DNA of 7,384 bases, from contig PAFP01000054.1 in NCBI GenBank assembly GCA_002704185.1, positions 1 through 7,384 of the forward strand, in the 5' to 3' direction. This document shows positions 1 through 6,121 of the stretch, in pieces. Made by a program: the position numbers and the translations under genes. Positions within the stretch are counted from its first letter, which is position 1. Each line of letters opens with the position of its first letter. The DNA is from Candidatus Pelagibacter sp. Lineage in GTDB: Bacteria > Pseudomonadota > Alphaproteobacteria > Pelagibacterales > Pelagibacteraceae. A model generated the notes under the pieces. That model was not told the DNA's origin and did not search any database. It saw only the letters and a list, made by a program, of their open reading frames with translations.

Positions 1-1839
1 TTTTAATTTTTCTAAGATATTTACATCTGTTTGATAATTACCGCTTTTTCCCTTCTTCCCAAAAGGCAGTTTTAGTTCGTTAAATAGAACATCTCCTAGT
101 TGTTTTGGTGATGCAATATTAAAAGTTTGATTTGAAATACTGAAAATTTTTTTTTCTATCAAATTTAATTCTGTCTCAAATTTTTCTGCGAGTGTTTCTA
201 AAACATTGAAATCAACCTTGATTCCAATAATTTCCATTTCAGCGATAACATTAATTAAAGGTCTTTCTATGTAAAAATAAAAAGAATACAGTTTTTGTTT
301 GATAAGTTCTTTTTTAAACTTTGACCAAAGTCGATGGGTGACATCTGAATCTTCACACGCATATTTTTTAGCATCATTTATATCTATTTCTTCAAATTTT
401 TTTCTTTCTCTTCCAATTTTTGTGAGAGACGTAAAGGAAATTACATTGTGATTTAAATATATCCTAGAAAGATCATCCAAGCCGTGTTTATGCTTACCTG
501 CAAAAAGAACATAAGACATCAACATTGTATCATCCACATTATTTATCTTTATTCCTAGATTATTTAAAATTATATAATCATATTTTATATTTTGACCAAT
601 CTTAAGAATCGAATTATCTTCCATTAATGGTTTAATAATTTTTACAAATGAATCAATACCTATTTGACTAAAATTGTTATCTTTATTTACGTGGTTAATT
701 GGAACGTAACACGCCTCACTGTTTTCAAAAGACATTGATAAACCAACTATTTTAGCCTCTGTGGCTGACAAACTGTCAGTTTCAGTATCAATTGCTACTC
801 TTCCAATTTCATAGGCTCTATTTATCCAAGTCTGAAGTTGGGACTCGTCACAAACTAGTTCATATTTTTCCATTTGAACTTGCGATTCTTCAGCATCAAT
901 AATACCAGAACCTAATTTCTTTTTTTCTTTTTTATTTTGAATTTCTCCACTCGAAATATCACCAAACTTAGCGATAACCTGACTTTTTATTCTTGAGAAT
1001 TCCATGTCCTCTAAGAAATTTATTAACTTAACTTTATCTAGAGGTTGGAATGAAAGATCTTCGATAGGTATAGGAAGTTGAACATCATCTTTTAATGTTA
1101 CTAATTTCTTGGAAATTATCGCTAAATCTTTATTATTAGATATTGACTCTCTTCTTTTATTTTGTTTAATCTTTTCACAATTTTCTAATAAGTTCTCTAA
1201 GCTTCCGTATTCATTAATTAACAATGCGGCAGTTTTAATCCCTATACCTGGAACTCCTGGAACATTATCCGATGAGTCACCGGCTAGTGATTGAACATCA
1301 ATTACTTGTTTTGGATACACTCCAAATTTTTCAAAAACATGTTTGTCTCTAATTTCAATATTTTTCATTGGATCAAGCATTAAAATATTTTCATTTAATA
1401 ATTGCATCAAATCCTTATCTGAAGAAACAATTGTAATTTTAATATTTTTCTCTTGTGCTATCTTTGCATAGGATGCAATTAAATCATCTGCTTCGAAGCC
1501 TAAGACTTGTATTGACTTTAAATTAAAACTTTCAGGAACATCTTTAATTATTTTAAATTGTGGGATTAAATCCTCAGGAGGATCAGATCTATTTGCTTTA
1601 TATTCACTGTAAATTTCATTCCTGAATGTTTTTCTTGCCGCATCAAAAATTACAGCTACAGCAACTTCACCTCCTTTCTCCATTTGTACTTTTTCTAATA
1701 ATTTTAAAAGCATATTACAAAATCCAAAAACAGCATTTACTGGAGTACCGTCTGACCTTGTCATAGGTGGTAGTGCGTAATATGCTCTAAAAATAAAGCC
1801 CGAGCCATCGACTAAAACTAATTCTTTAATTGACTTCAT
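1..1839 (-). CDS. polA: DNA polymerase I, N-terminal 613 residues (partial, runs off left edge)
   Basis: DNA polymerase I fills gaps and removes RNA primers during replication and repair in the cytoplasm. I translated the minus strand from the ATG at 1839-1837; it stays open to base 1. The 5' nuclease domain (about 1-290) shows D11 in VDGSGFIFR, the FDAARKTFRNEIYSEYKANR block (65-84), EADDL (116-120), SSDKDL (139-144) and GDSSDNVPGVPGIG (187-200). The 3'-5' exonuclease domain (about 325-510) keeps its acidic residues: D351 and E353 in DTETDSL, D421 in QNIKYD, and Y493/D497 in YACED, so proofreading looks intact. The polymerase domain begins near ERPLINVIAEMEIIGIKVD (525-543), and its motifs A, B and C lie outside the window. 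The family is usually about 900-950 aa, so roughly a third is missing here. The gene is divergent from the ABC ATPase gene. No Shine-Dalgarno sequence is visible before the start. Confidence 0.97.
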   Translation of the reverse strand, partial: MKSIKELVLVDGSGFIFRAYYALPPMTRSDGTPVNAVFGFCNMLLKLLEKVQMEKGGEVAVAVIFDAARKTFRNEIYSEYKANRSDPPEDLIPQFKIIKDVPESFNLKSIQVLGFEADDLIASYAKIAQEKNIKITIVSSDKDLMQLLNENILMLDPMKNIEIRDKHVFEKFGVYPKQVIDVQSLAGDSSDNVPGVPGIGIKTAALLINEYGSLENLLENCEKIKQNKRRESISNNKDLAIISKKLVTLKDDVQLPIPIEDLSFQPLDKVKLINFLEDMEFSRIKSQVIAKFGDISSGEIQNKKEKKKLGSGIIDAEESQVQMEKYELVCDESQLQTWINRAYEIGRVAIDTETDSLSATEAKIVGLSMSFENSEACYVPINHVNKDNNFSQIGIDSFVKIIKPLMEDNSILKIGQNIKYDYIILNNLGIKINNVDDTMLMSYVLFAGKHKHGLDDLSRIYLNHNVISFTSLTKIGRERKKFEEIDINDAKKYACEDSDVTHRLWSKFKKELIKQKLYSFYFYIERPLINVIAEMEIIGIKVDFNVLETLAEKFETELNLIEKKIFSISNQTFNIASPKQLGDVLFNELKLPFGKKGKSGNYQTDVNILEKLK

Positions 1840-1956
1840 TATTTTTCAATGTTTTTGTTAAATTTATTTGTAAATCAGTGGGCATATAATTACATTTATA
1901 ACAGTAATTTTTTCTTATAAATAGAAACTTTTTAATCTTTGTAATAATCTTATACA
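1840..1956. promoter_or_regulatory. Divergent intergenic region between polA and the ABC ATPase gene, presumed promoters for both
   Basis: This 117-base gap must carry the start signals of two divergent genes. On the plus strand there is an exact TATAAT at 1885-1890 and a TATAAA at 1916-1921. Neither has a convincing -35 box at 16-18 bases, and such words are common by chance in DNA this AT-rich. No strong inverted repeat or operator-like palindrome was seen. Promoter activity is inferred from gene arrangement rather than from a clear motif. Confidence 0.35.
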
Positions 1957-2877
1957 ATGGAAAATGATTTTGCTATAAGAGTGGATGGCCTAACTAAAAA
2001 ATATGGTTCTACTCATAATTTAGCTCTTAATAATGTGGATTTGAGAATTCCTTACGGTTCTATTTTTGGATTATTAGGACCCAATGGAGCTGGAAAAAGT
2101 TCGTTTATTAATATCCTTGCTGGACTTACTTCAAAAACCTCCGGTAAAGTTGAAATTTGTGGTATTGATATCGACAAAAACTCTAAAACAGCAAGAGGTG
2201 CAATTGGAGTAGTACCACAAGAAATTAATATGGATCCATTTTTTTCTCCTATTGAAATAATGAATATTCAAGCAGGGCTTTATGGAATAAAAAAAAATAA
2301 TATGATCAACATAGATATCCTTAAAGAATTAAATCTTGAAGATAAAGCAAATGCATATTCTAGGAGTCTTTCAGGAGGAATGAAGAGAAGACTGATGGTT
2401 GCAAAAGCAATGGTTCATAGTCCCCCAGTTCTTGTTTTGGATGAACCAACAGCAGGCGTTGATGTAGACCTTAGGAAGAAACTTTGGACTTACATAAAAA
2501 AACTTAACAAAAATGGGGTTACTATTATTCTTACGACTCATTATCTTGAGGAAGCTGAAAAGGTCTGTGACTACATTACCATAATAAACAAAGGCATGGT
2601 TATAGCATGTGAAAAAAAGAAACAGTTGTTAGACTTAATTGATATTAAACAAATACAAATAAAACTAGACAAGCCCCTTACAAAGATACCTAGAGATATA
2701 GAGAAATATATAATTTCAAAGAAAGGGAAGAACTTGATATTAAGATATAGTAAGAAAGACATTACAACTGGTCAGGTTTTAGAAAAAATAATCTCAAATA
2801 GACTGAGAATAGTTGAATTATCTTCAAAAGATGCAGATCTAGAGGAAGTTTTTTTAATGCTCCTAAAAAATAATTGA
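1957..2877 (+). CDS. ABC-2-type transporter ATP-binding protein (YadG/CcmA-like)
   Basis: This is a cytoplasmic ATPase subunit that would power a membrane exporter of the ABC-2 class, whose members move drugs, polysaccharides, lipids or other substrates. All nucleotide-binding motifs are present: Walker A GPNGAGKSS (41-49), Q-loop Q88 in VVPQE, signature LSGGM (138-142), Walker B VLVLDEP (158-164), D-loop GVD (167-169) and H-loop H195 in TTHYLEEAE. The C-terminal extension (about 225-306) ends in DLEEVFLMLL, the usual tail of this subfamily. The length of 306 aa is normal. The ATG at 1957 gives the expected N-terminus (IRVDGLTKKYG), with no Shine-Dalgarno sequence. ABC-2 ATPase genes usually sit next to their permease gene, but none is found here: upstream is divergent polA and downstream are two small unrelated ORFs. 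The substrate cannot be inferred. Confidence 0.95.
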   Translation: MENDFAIRVDGLTKKYGSTHNLALNNVDLRIPYGSIFGLLGPNGAGKSSFINILAGLTSKTSGKVEICGIDIDKNSKTARGAIGVVPQEINMDPFFSPIEIMNIQAGLYGIKKNNMINIDILKELNLEDKANAYSRSLSGGMKRRLMVAKAMVHSPPVLVLDEPTAGVDVDLRKKLWTYIKKLNKNGVTIILTTHYLEEAEKVCDYITIINKGMVIACEKKKQLLDLIDIKQIQIKLDKPLTKIPRDIEKYIISKKGKNLILRYSKKDITTGQVLEKIISNRLRIVELSSKDADLEEVFLMLLKNN

Positions 2878-2910
2878 TTACTTTATGACTTTTCTCTTTA
2901 AAATAGACAA

Positions 2911-3102
2911 ATGATAAAAGAATTGAAACTTGTTTCGAATCACTCGTGCTGGTGGAAAAAGAAAAAGTATGTTAAAGATTCCGCTCAAATATTGAAAAAG
3001 TTTAAATCAAAAGGTTGGAAATTAATTACTGTGAAAAATCTAAAAAAAGATGATACCACAATTAGTACTAAATTATATAAAATTTATAGACTAGAAAAAT
3101 GA
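2911..3102 (+). CDS. Small basic protein of unknown function, weakly DUF4177-like
   Basis: This encodes a 63 aa, lysine-rich protein without a signal peptide or membrane segment. I do not recognise it with confidence. Residues about 26-62 (a helix, then GWKLITV, then a charged stretch ending in KLYKIYRLEK) follow the general plan of small DUF4177-type proteins: helix, GWELV strand, hairpin, and a final strand ending in a basic residue. That is a pattern match by eye only. It starts 33 bases after the ABC ATPase stop, so it may be cotranscribed with it. Its TGA overlaps the ATG of the next gene (ATGA at 3099-3102), which argues that it is really translated and coupled to that gene. The bias towards A/T at third positions matches its neighbours. 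Confidence 0.6.
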   Translation: MIKELKLVSNHSCWWKKKKYVKDSAQILKKFKSKGWKLITVKNLKKDDTTISTKLYKIYRLEK

Positions 3103-3368
3103 AAAAGTTGTTGTTCTTAATTTTATTTTCTTCAATTATTCTTTTGTTCTCTCCCTCTACCTCAGATGAAATCATAAAAGATCACCTTGGTAATTATTAC
3201 TTAATGAGAAATAATGGTACGTTTAAGAAATTACCACCACCAAAACCTGGCCATAAATATATAGTTAAGAAAAAAATTGAAAAATTTGCTGAACCAAAAA
3301 AGCAAAACAAGATTTTTAAAAGAGTGGAAAGTCTTAAAAATGTAAAACAGAACAAAGGTTCAAGATAA
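3099..3368 (+). CDS. Small secreted or membrane-anchored lysine/proline-rich protein, unknown function
   Basis: This encodes an 89 aa protein. It has a classic export start: MKK followed by a hydrophobic core (LLFLILFSSIILLF, 4-17) and then SPSTSDE, where cleavage might fall. No AXA motif is obvious, so it could stay anchored by this helix. There is no lipobox cysteine. The mature part has a short DHLGNYYLMRNNGTFKKL stretch (28-45), in the style of small periplasmic proteins carrying a 'G-x-Y-...-G-T' strand pair. PPPKPG (46-51) follows, and then a highly basic tail of about 35 residues with many lysines. The start overlaps the previous stop by ATGA, giving translational coupling. The likely location is the periplasm or the outer face of the inner membrane. 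No function is assigned; the basic tail could bind an anionic partner such as nucleic acid, LPS or peptidoglycan, but that is speculation. Confidence 0.6.
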   Translation: MKKLLFLILFSSIILLFSPSTSDEIIKDHLGNYYLMRNNGTFKKLPPPKPGHKYIVKKKIEKFAEPKKQNKIFKRVESLKNVKQNKGSR

Positions 3369-3433
3369 AGCTTTATTAAAAAAGTTTTCTTACAATAAAA
3401 GCCTAGATTCTTAGTAATTTTTGTGTTTTATTA

Positions 3434-4189
3434 ATGTTTTTTATGCAAAAAATAATTTTTTCAAAAACCACATTACATAAATTTCTTCTATTAGGAGAGA
3501 TTGGTGAATATGTAATTGATAAAATTTACCCATCAATTAGGGCGATCAAGAGAAAAAAGTCTTTATCTATTTTTGGCACAGTTAGATATAACAAGAGTAT
3601 CACAACTGTAAAAATTGGTAACTTTCCAGAAAATAACGTAGATGAAGTTTATACAAAATTTCAAATCGCTAAAAAAATATCGTTAAATGGAAACAATCCA
3701 AATCTTATTTTAAATCCAAATGAATATAATTATCACAATATTCACGAAGGTAATGACCAAATATCTATAAAAATGATCTTAGAGTTTTATTTAAGTAAAA
3801 GAACTATATCAAATAAATACAGGCTTAATTTTTTCAATAACATAAAGAAAAATTCAAACAATTTGTTTTTACAAAACCTAAAGGATTATAAAAAAAATGA
3901 TGTTGAAATTATAATCAAACATTTGTTAAAAAATAACAAAAAAGCAACAGCTAAAAACTTTTTAAATAATCTTCTTACGATATTTAACTTTGCTTTAAAA
4001 AACCTTAATTCCTCAAAGGATTCTTTTATTAAGAACAATATTAAGTGGTTACATCAACTAAAGAAAATTGTTAAATATAAGAACAAAAGCACTTTTAAAG
4101 ATAAAAGGTATAAGAAAGTTATAAAAAGAGTTAGTATTTTAAATATTAAACAATTGATGTTATTAGAAAAATTTATAGATGAATTATGA
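3434..4189 (+). CDS. Truncated P4-type tyrosine integrase: arm-binding and core-binding domains only, no catalytic domain
   Basis: The 251 aa product looks like the DNA-binding half of a phage/island integrase. Residues about 5-90 match the arm-binding (DUF4102-like) plan: a D29-containing strand, KKSLSIFGTVRYN (41-53), then IGNFPENNVDEVYTKFQIAK and KISLNGNNP (61-89). These mirror the family pattern 'G-x-x-P-...-A-K-K-...-G-x-D/N-P'. Residues about 110-205 resemble the core-binding SAM-like domain, including KKATAKNFLNNLLTIFNFAL (169-188), which corresponds to 'T-A-N-x-x-L-x-x-L-x-x-I-F-x-x-A'. The end, KRVSILNIKQLMLLEKFIDEL (231-251), looks like the entry to the catalytic domain, but the R...HxxR...H...Y residues are absent here and downstream. 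Family members are about 400 aa. Translation ends at two consecutive TGA codons (4187-4192), and the stop overlaps the next ATG. It could be a decayed integrase or a domesticated DNA-binding protein. A second in-frame ATG lies at 3443. Confidence 0.7.
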   Translation: MFFMQKIIFSKTTLHKFLLLGEIGEYVIDKIYPSIRAIKRKKSLSIFGTVRYNKSITTVKIGNFPENNVDEVYTKFQIAKKISLNGNNPNLILNPNEYNYHNIHEGNDQISIKMILEFYLSKRTISNKYRLNFFNNIKKNSNNLFLQNLKDYKKNDVEIIIKHLLKNNKKATAKNFLNNLLTIFNFALKNLNSSKDSFIKNNIKWLHQLKKIVKYKNKSTFKDKRYKKVIKRVSILNIKQLMLLEKFIDEL

Positions 4190-4407
4190 TGATTGAAACT
4201 AAAAAAAAAGAGGTCTGGCAATTGATTCAAAAAAAAGGTGATGAGCTAGAAGGAACATTACCCAATCATCCAAAACACCCGTATGGTAGAAACCCATATG
4301 CACATGTTTCATCATTGATAAATGAAGAATTTGGTTGTTCATACAAAGATGTAGACCAAGAAAATATCGAGAACCTTGTCAATTTTATAAAAAGTATAAA
4401 AGGTTAA
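4186..4407 (+). CDS. Small hypothetical protein coupled to the integrase-like gene
   Basis: This encodes a 73 aa soluble protein that I do not recognise as a named family. It has a charged helical start (KKKEVWQLIQKKGDELEG, 6-23), a histidine/proline/glycine-rich linker (LPNHPKHPYGRNPY, 25-38) and a compact C-terminal segment (AHVSSLINEEFG, CSYKDV, ENIENLVNFIKSI; 39-72). The C-terminal layout of helix, 'F-G-x-x-Y-K-D-I/V' and helix recalls the small tail domain of some phage regulatory or antirepressor proteins. That is a low-confidence resemblance only. The ATG at 4186 overlaps the preceding stop by 4 bases; a second ATG follows at 4189 and either could be used. Overlap and shared base composition suggest one transcript with the integrase-like gene and possibly joint function. 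Its stop codon supplies the first two bases of the hairpin at 4406-4453. Confidence 0.65.
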   Translation: MMIETKKKEVWQLIQKKGDELEGTLPNHPKHPYGRNPYAHVSSLINEEFGCSYKDVDQENIENLVNFIKSIKG

Positions 4408-4455
4408 GTGGAAAACCTATATTAGGGAGGGACTTAATTGCAGTTTTCCACTTTT
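4406..4455 (+). terminator. Two-tier hairpin with short U-tract after the 73 aa gene (candidate terminator or structured RNA)
   Basis: AAGTGGAAAAC (4406-4416) and GTTTTCCACTT (4443-4453) are perfect 11-base inverted repeats. Inside them, 4421-4426 (ATTAGG) pairs with 4433-4438 (CTTAAT) using one G-U pair. This leaves a symmetric 4x4 internal loop and a GAGGGA hexaloop (4427-4432). The arm is followed by T-rich DNA (4452-4455 TTTT, then AATCTTT). The G-U pair becomes a C-A mismatch on the other strand, so the plus-strand RNA is favoured. The position right at the stop codon and before a new gene suggests a Rho-independent terminator or mRNA 3'-end stabiliser. The upper stem and purine loop are more elaborate than a simple terminator. 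Confidence 0.5.
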
Positions 4456-4497
4456 AATCTTTAGTCTAAATATTAGCAAGTTTTATACCATTTATAT

Positions 4498-4525
4498 TTG
4501 AATCAGCTATTAATAGTTCTATAGT
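4498..4525 (+). promoter_or_regulatory. Candidate sigma70-type promoter for the 47 aa membrane protein and the transporter
   Basis: A TTGAAT (4498-4503) is followed after 16 bases by TATAGT (4520-4525). These are a 4/6 match to TTGACA and a 5/6 match to TATAAT. It lies between the hairpin and the next start. The predicted transcription start (about 4531-4533) falls at or just before the ATG at 4534, so that message would be leaderless or nearly so. Chance matches are frequent in DNA this AT-rich. Confidence 0.35.
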
Positions 4526-4533
4526 AAAATCAT

Positions 4534-4677
4534 ATGACATCATTATTTATCAGAATTATTGTGTTAGCTTGTATTTTAGTATTATTTAAAAGATATCTAT
4601 CATTTGATGACTTTAATAAATTTTTTGGAATAATTATAATTGCTTATTTATCAATGATAATGATAATGTTTAATTAG
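4534..4677 (+). CDS. Small two-helix membrane protein, unknown function
   Basis: I translated this short ORF by hand: 47 codons and TAG. The product is almost entirely two hydrophobic segments, about 2-18 (SLFIRIIVLACILVLF) and 31-46 (FGIIIIAYLSMIMIMF). A polar turn, KRYLSFDDFNKF, separates them and includes two aspartates. This is a helical-hairpin inner-membrane protein with no recognised family. It lies 25 bases before the peptide transporter start on the same strand, so it is probably cotranscribed with it and might be an accessory subunit, but nothing proves that. No Shine-Dalgarno sequence precedes it. A short AT-rich hydrophobic ORF can arise by chance, so the call is moderate. Confidence 0.45.
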   Translation: MTSLFIRIIVLACILVLFKRYLSFDDFNKFFGIIIIAYLSMIMIMFN

Positions 4678-4702
4678 TAAATAAATTTTTGTCTAGTTCT
4701 CA

Positions 4703-6034
4703 ATGAACGTATCTTTCCCTATAAAAACTTTAAAAAATCATCCAAAAGGACTTTTTGTCTTATTCTTTGCAGAGTTGTGGGAGAGGTTTAGTTATTATGG
4801 AATGAGAGCCATCCTTGTTTTATATCTGGTTTCTTCTGATAAAGCATCTAACCCCGGACTAAATTGGTCAAATGCAGATGCTTTGTCATTTTACGGCTGG
4901 TATACAGCATTGGTCTATATTGCTTGTATTCCTGGTGGTATTTTATCAGATAAATATCTAGGTAAAATAAATTCTGTTATAATTGGCGGTACATTTTTGT
5001 GCGTGGGGCATATTATTTTGTCATTTCAAAATATTATTTTTTTTTATACTGGGATAATTTCAATTATTATAGGAGTTGGTCTTCTAAAACCAAATATATC
5101 TTCTCTCGTTGGTGATTTATATAAAAAAAATGATCTGAAGCGAGATCAAGGATTTACAATTTTCTATATAGGCATTAATTTCGGCGCATTCTTCTCCAGT
5201 ATCATTGTCGGATGGGTAGGAGAAGTTTATGGTTGGCATTATGGTTTTTCTATAGCTGGTTTTGGTATGATTCTAGGACAGTTAATTTTTATAAAAGGAA
5301 GAAAGAATTTAAGAGAAAAAGCTGGTACATACAAAAATATAATCAATAAAAAAATCTCTTTAATCGAATTTGATAGAATTAAAGTTCTGACTGTATCTTT
5401 TTTAATAATCATTATTTTCTGGGCTGCGTTTGAACAGGCAGGAGGATTAATGAACTTATATGCTTTTGAAAAGACTGATAGAACAGTTTCATGGTTAGGT
5501 GATTTTGAAATTCCCGCAAGTTGGTTTCAATCGATTAATCCGTTATTAATAATTTTACTTGGAATTTTTATTTCAAAGTTTTGGATTAAAGTCGCATCTA
5601 ACAACTCACAAATTTCTTCAATTTTTAAAATGCTTACTGGTCTTATTATTATGGGAAGTGGCTTTATATTTATGTTTTTTGCTAGCCTAGAATATGAAAA
5701 AAATATAGCAATCTATGGTAATGGTTATTCTTCCATGCACTGGATTTTTCTAGCTTATTTATTTATTACAATTGGAGAGCTTTGCGCATCTCCTGTAATT
5801 TTATCTTTTATTACAAAGCTATCACCAACCAGATATATTTCTACTATTATGGGCTTATATTTTGCATCAGTTGGACTAGGTAATATGTTAGCAGGAAAAA
5901 TTGGTCAGTATTCGAATAGTTTTGGGGAAAAAGAGACATTTATAGGGATAACTATTTTCTGCACATTAGTAAGTTCAGTAATTTTTCTTTTCCTTAAAAA
6001 ATTGAATAATTTGACTCACAAAGCAGATATATAA
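4703..6034 (+). CDS. POT/PTR family proton-dependent di-/tripeptide transporter
   Basis: This is an inner-membrane, proton-coupled importer of short peptides (POT family of the major facilitator superfamily). Signatures are clear: the ExxERFxYYG motif as ELWERFSYYG (24-33) in helix 1, GGILSDKYLGK (78-88), LLKPN with K129 in helix 4, FYIGINFGAF (154-163) in helix 5, FWAAFEQAGG (239-248) in helix 7, and GELCASPVILSFITKLSP (358-375) in helix 10. The conserved proton/peptide residues E24, E27, R28, K129 and E359 are all present. The length of 443 aa is short for bacterial POTs such as DtpA (about 500). Only about 30 hydrophilic residues separate helix 6 (ending near 196) from helix 7 (starting near 228), so the HA/HB helix pair is absent and 12 helices are expected. 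The ATG at 4703 gives the usual N-terminus leading into HPKGLFVLFF. The tRNA begins 10 bases after its stop. Confidence 0.95.
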   Translation: MNVSFPIKTLKNHPKGLFVLFFAELWERFSYYGMRAILVLYLVSSDKASNPGLNWSNADALSFYGWYTALVYIACIPGGILSDKYLGKINSVIIGGTFLCVGHIILSFQNIIFFYTGIISIIIGVGLLKPNISSLVGDLYKKNDLKRDQGFTIFYIGINFGAFFSSIIVGWVGEVYGWHYGFSIAGFGMILGQLIFIKGRKNLREKAGTYKNIINKKISLIEFDRIKVLTVSFLIIIIFWAAFEQAGGLMNLYAFEKTDRTVSWLGDFEIPASWFQSINPLLIILLGIFISKFWIKVASNNSQISSIFKMLTGLIIMGSGFIFMFFASLEYEKNIAIYGNGYSSMHWIFLAYLFITIGELCASPVILSFITKLSPTRYISTIMGLYFASVGLGNMLAGKIGQYSNSFGEKETFIGITIFCTLVSSVIFLFLKKLNNLTHKADI

Positions 6035-6044
6035 AGTTTTTTAT

Positions 6045-6121
6045 GCGTCCGTAGCTCAACTGGATAGAGCATTTGATTTCGGCTCAAAAGGTTAAGGGTT
6101 CGAATCCTTTCGGACGCACCA
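6045..6121 (+). tRNA. tRNA-Arg, anticodon UCG
   Basis: A complete 77-base cloverleaf with encoded CCA. The acceptor GCGTCCG (6045-6051) pairs fully with CGGACGC (6111-6117), followed by discriminator A and CCA (6119-6121). The D arm is GCTC/GAGC with an AACTGGATA loop. The anticodon stem TTTGA/TCAAA encloses loop TTTCGGC, placing anticodon TCG at 6079-6081, which reads CGA and possibly other CGN arginine codons by wobble. The T arm has AAGGG/CCTTT with one G-U pair and the TTCGAAT loop. It lies 10 bases after the peptide transporter stop, so it may be cotranscribed with it or have its own promoter. Its last base touches the stop codon of the convergent ygjP-like gene, leaving no room for a terminator between them. 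Confidence 0.96.

Noticed and set aside
1109..1294. Plus-strand 61-codon ORF
   Set aside because: It lies antisense inside the 5' nuclease domain of polA, which is well conserved on the minus strand; this is a shadow frame.
2571..2762. Minus-strand 63-codon ORF
   Set aside because: It is antisense to the C-terminal part of the ABC ATPase gene, whose frame is clearly coding.
3369..3402. Imperfect inverted repeat GCTTTATT / AATAAAAGC as terminator between the 89 aa gene and the integrase-like gene
   Set aside because: The stem is nearly all A-T with a bulge and there is no U-tract directly after it; it is not distinguishable from AT-rich background.
3400..6121. Genomic island bounded by the integrase-like gene and the tRNA-Arg
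   Set aside because: The integrase-like protein has no catalytic domain, the genes between are an ordinary transporter and small ORFs, and I saw no repeat of the tRNA 3' end elsewhere in the window that could serve as an attachment site.
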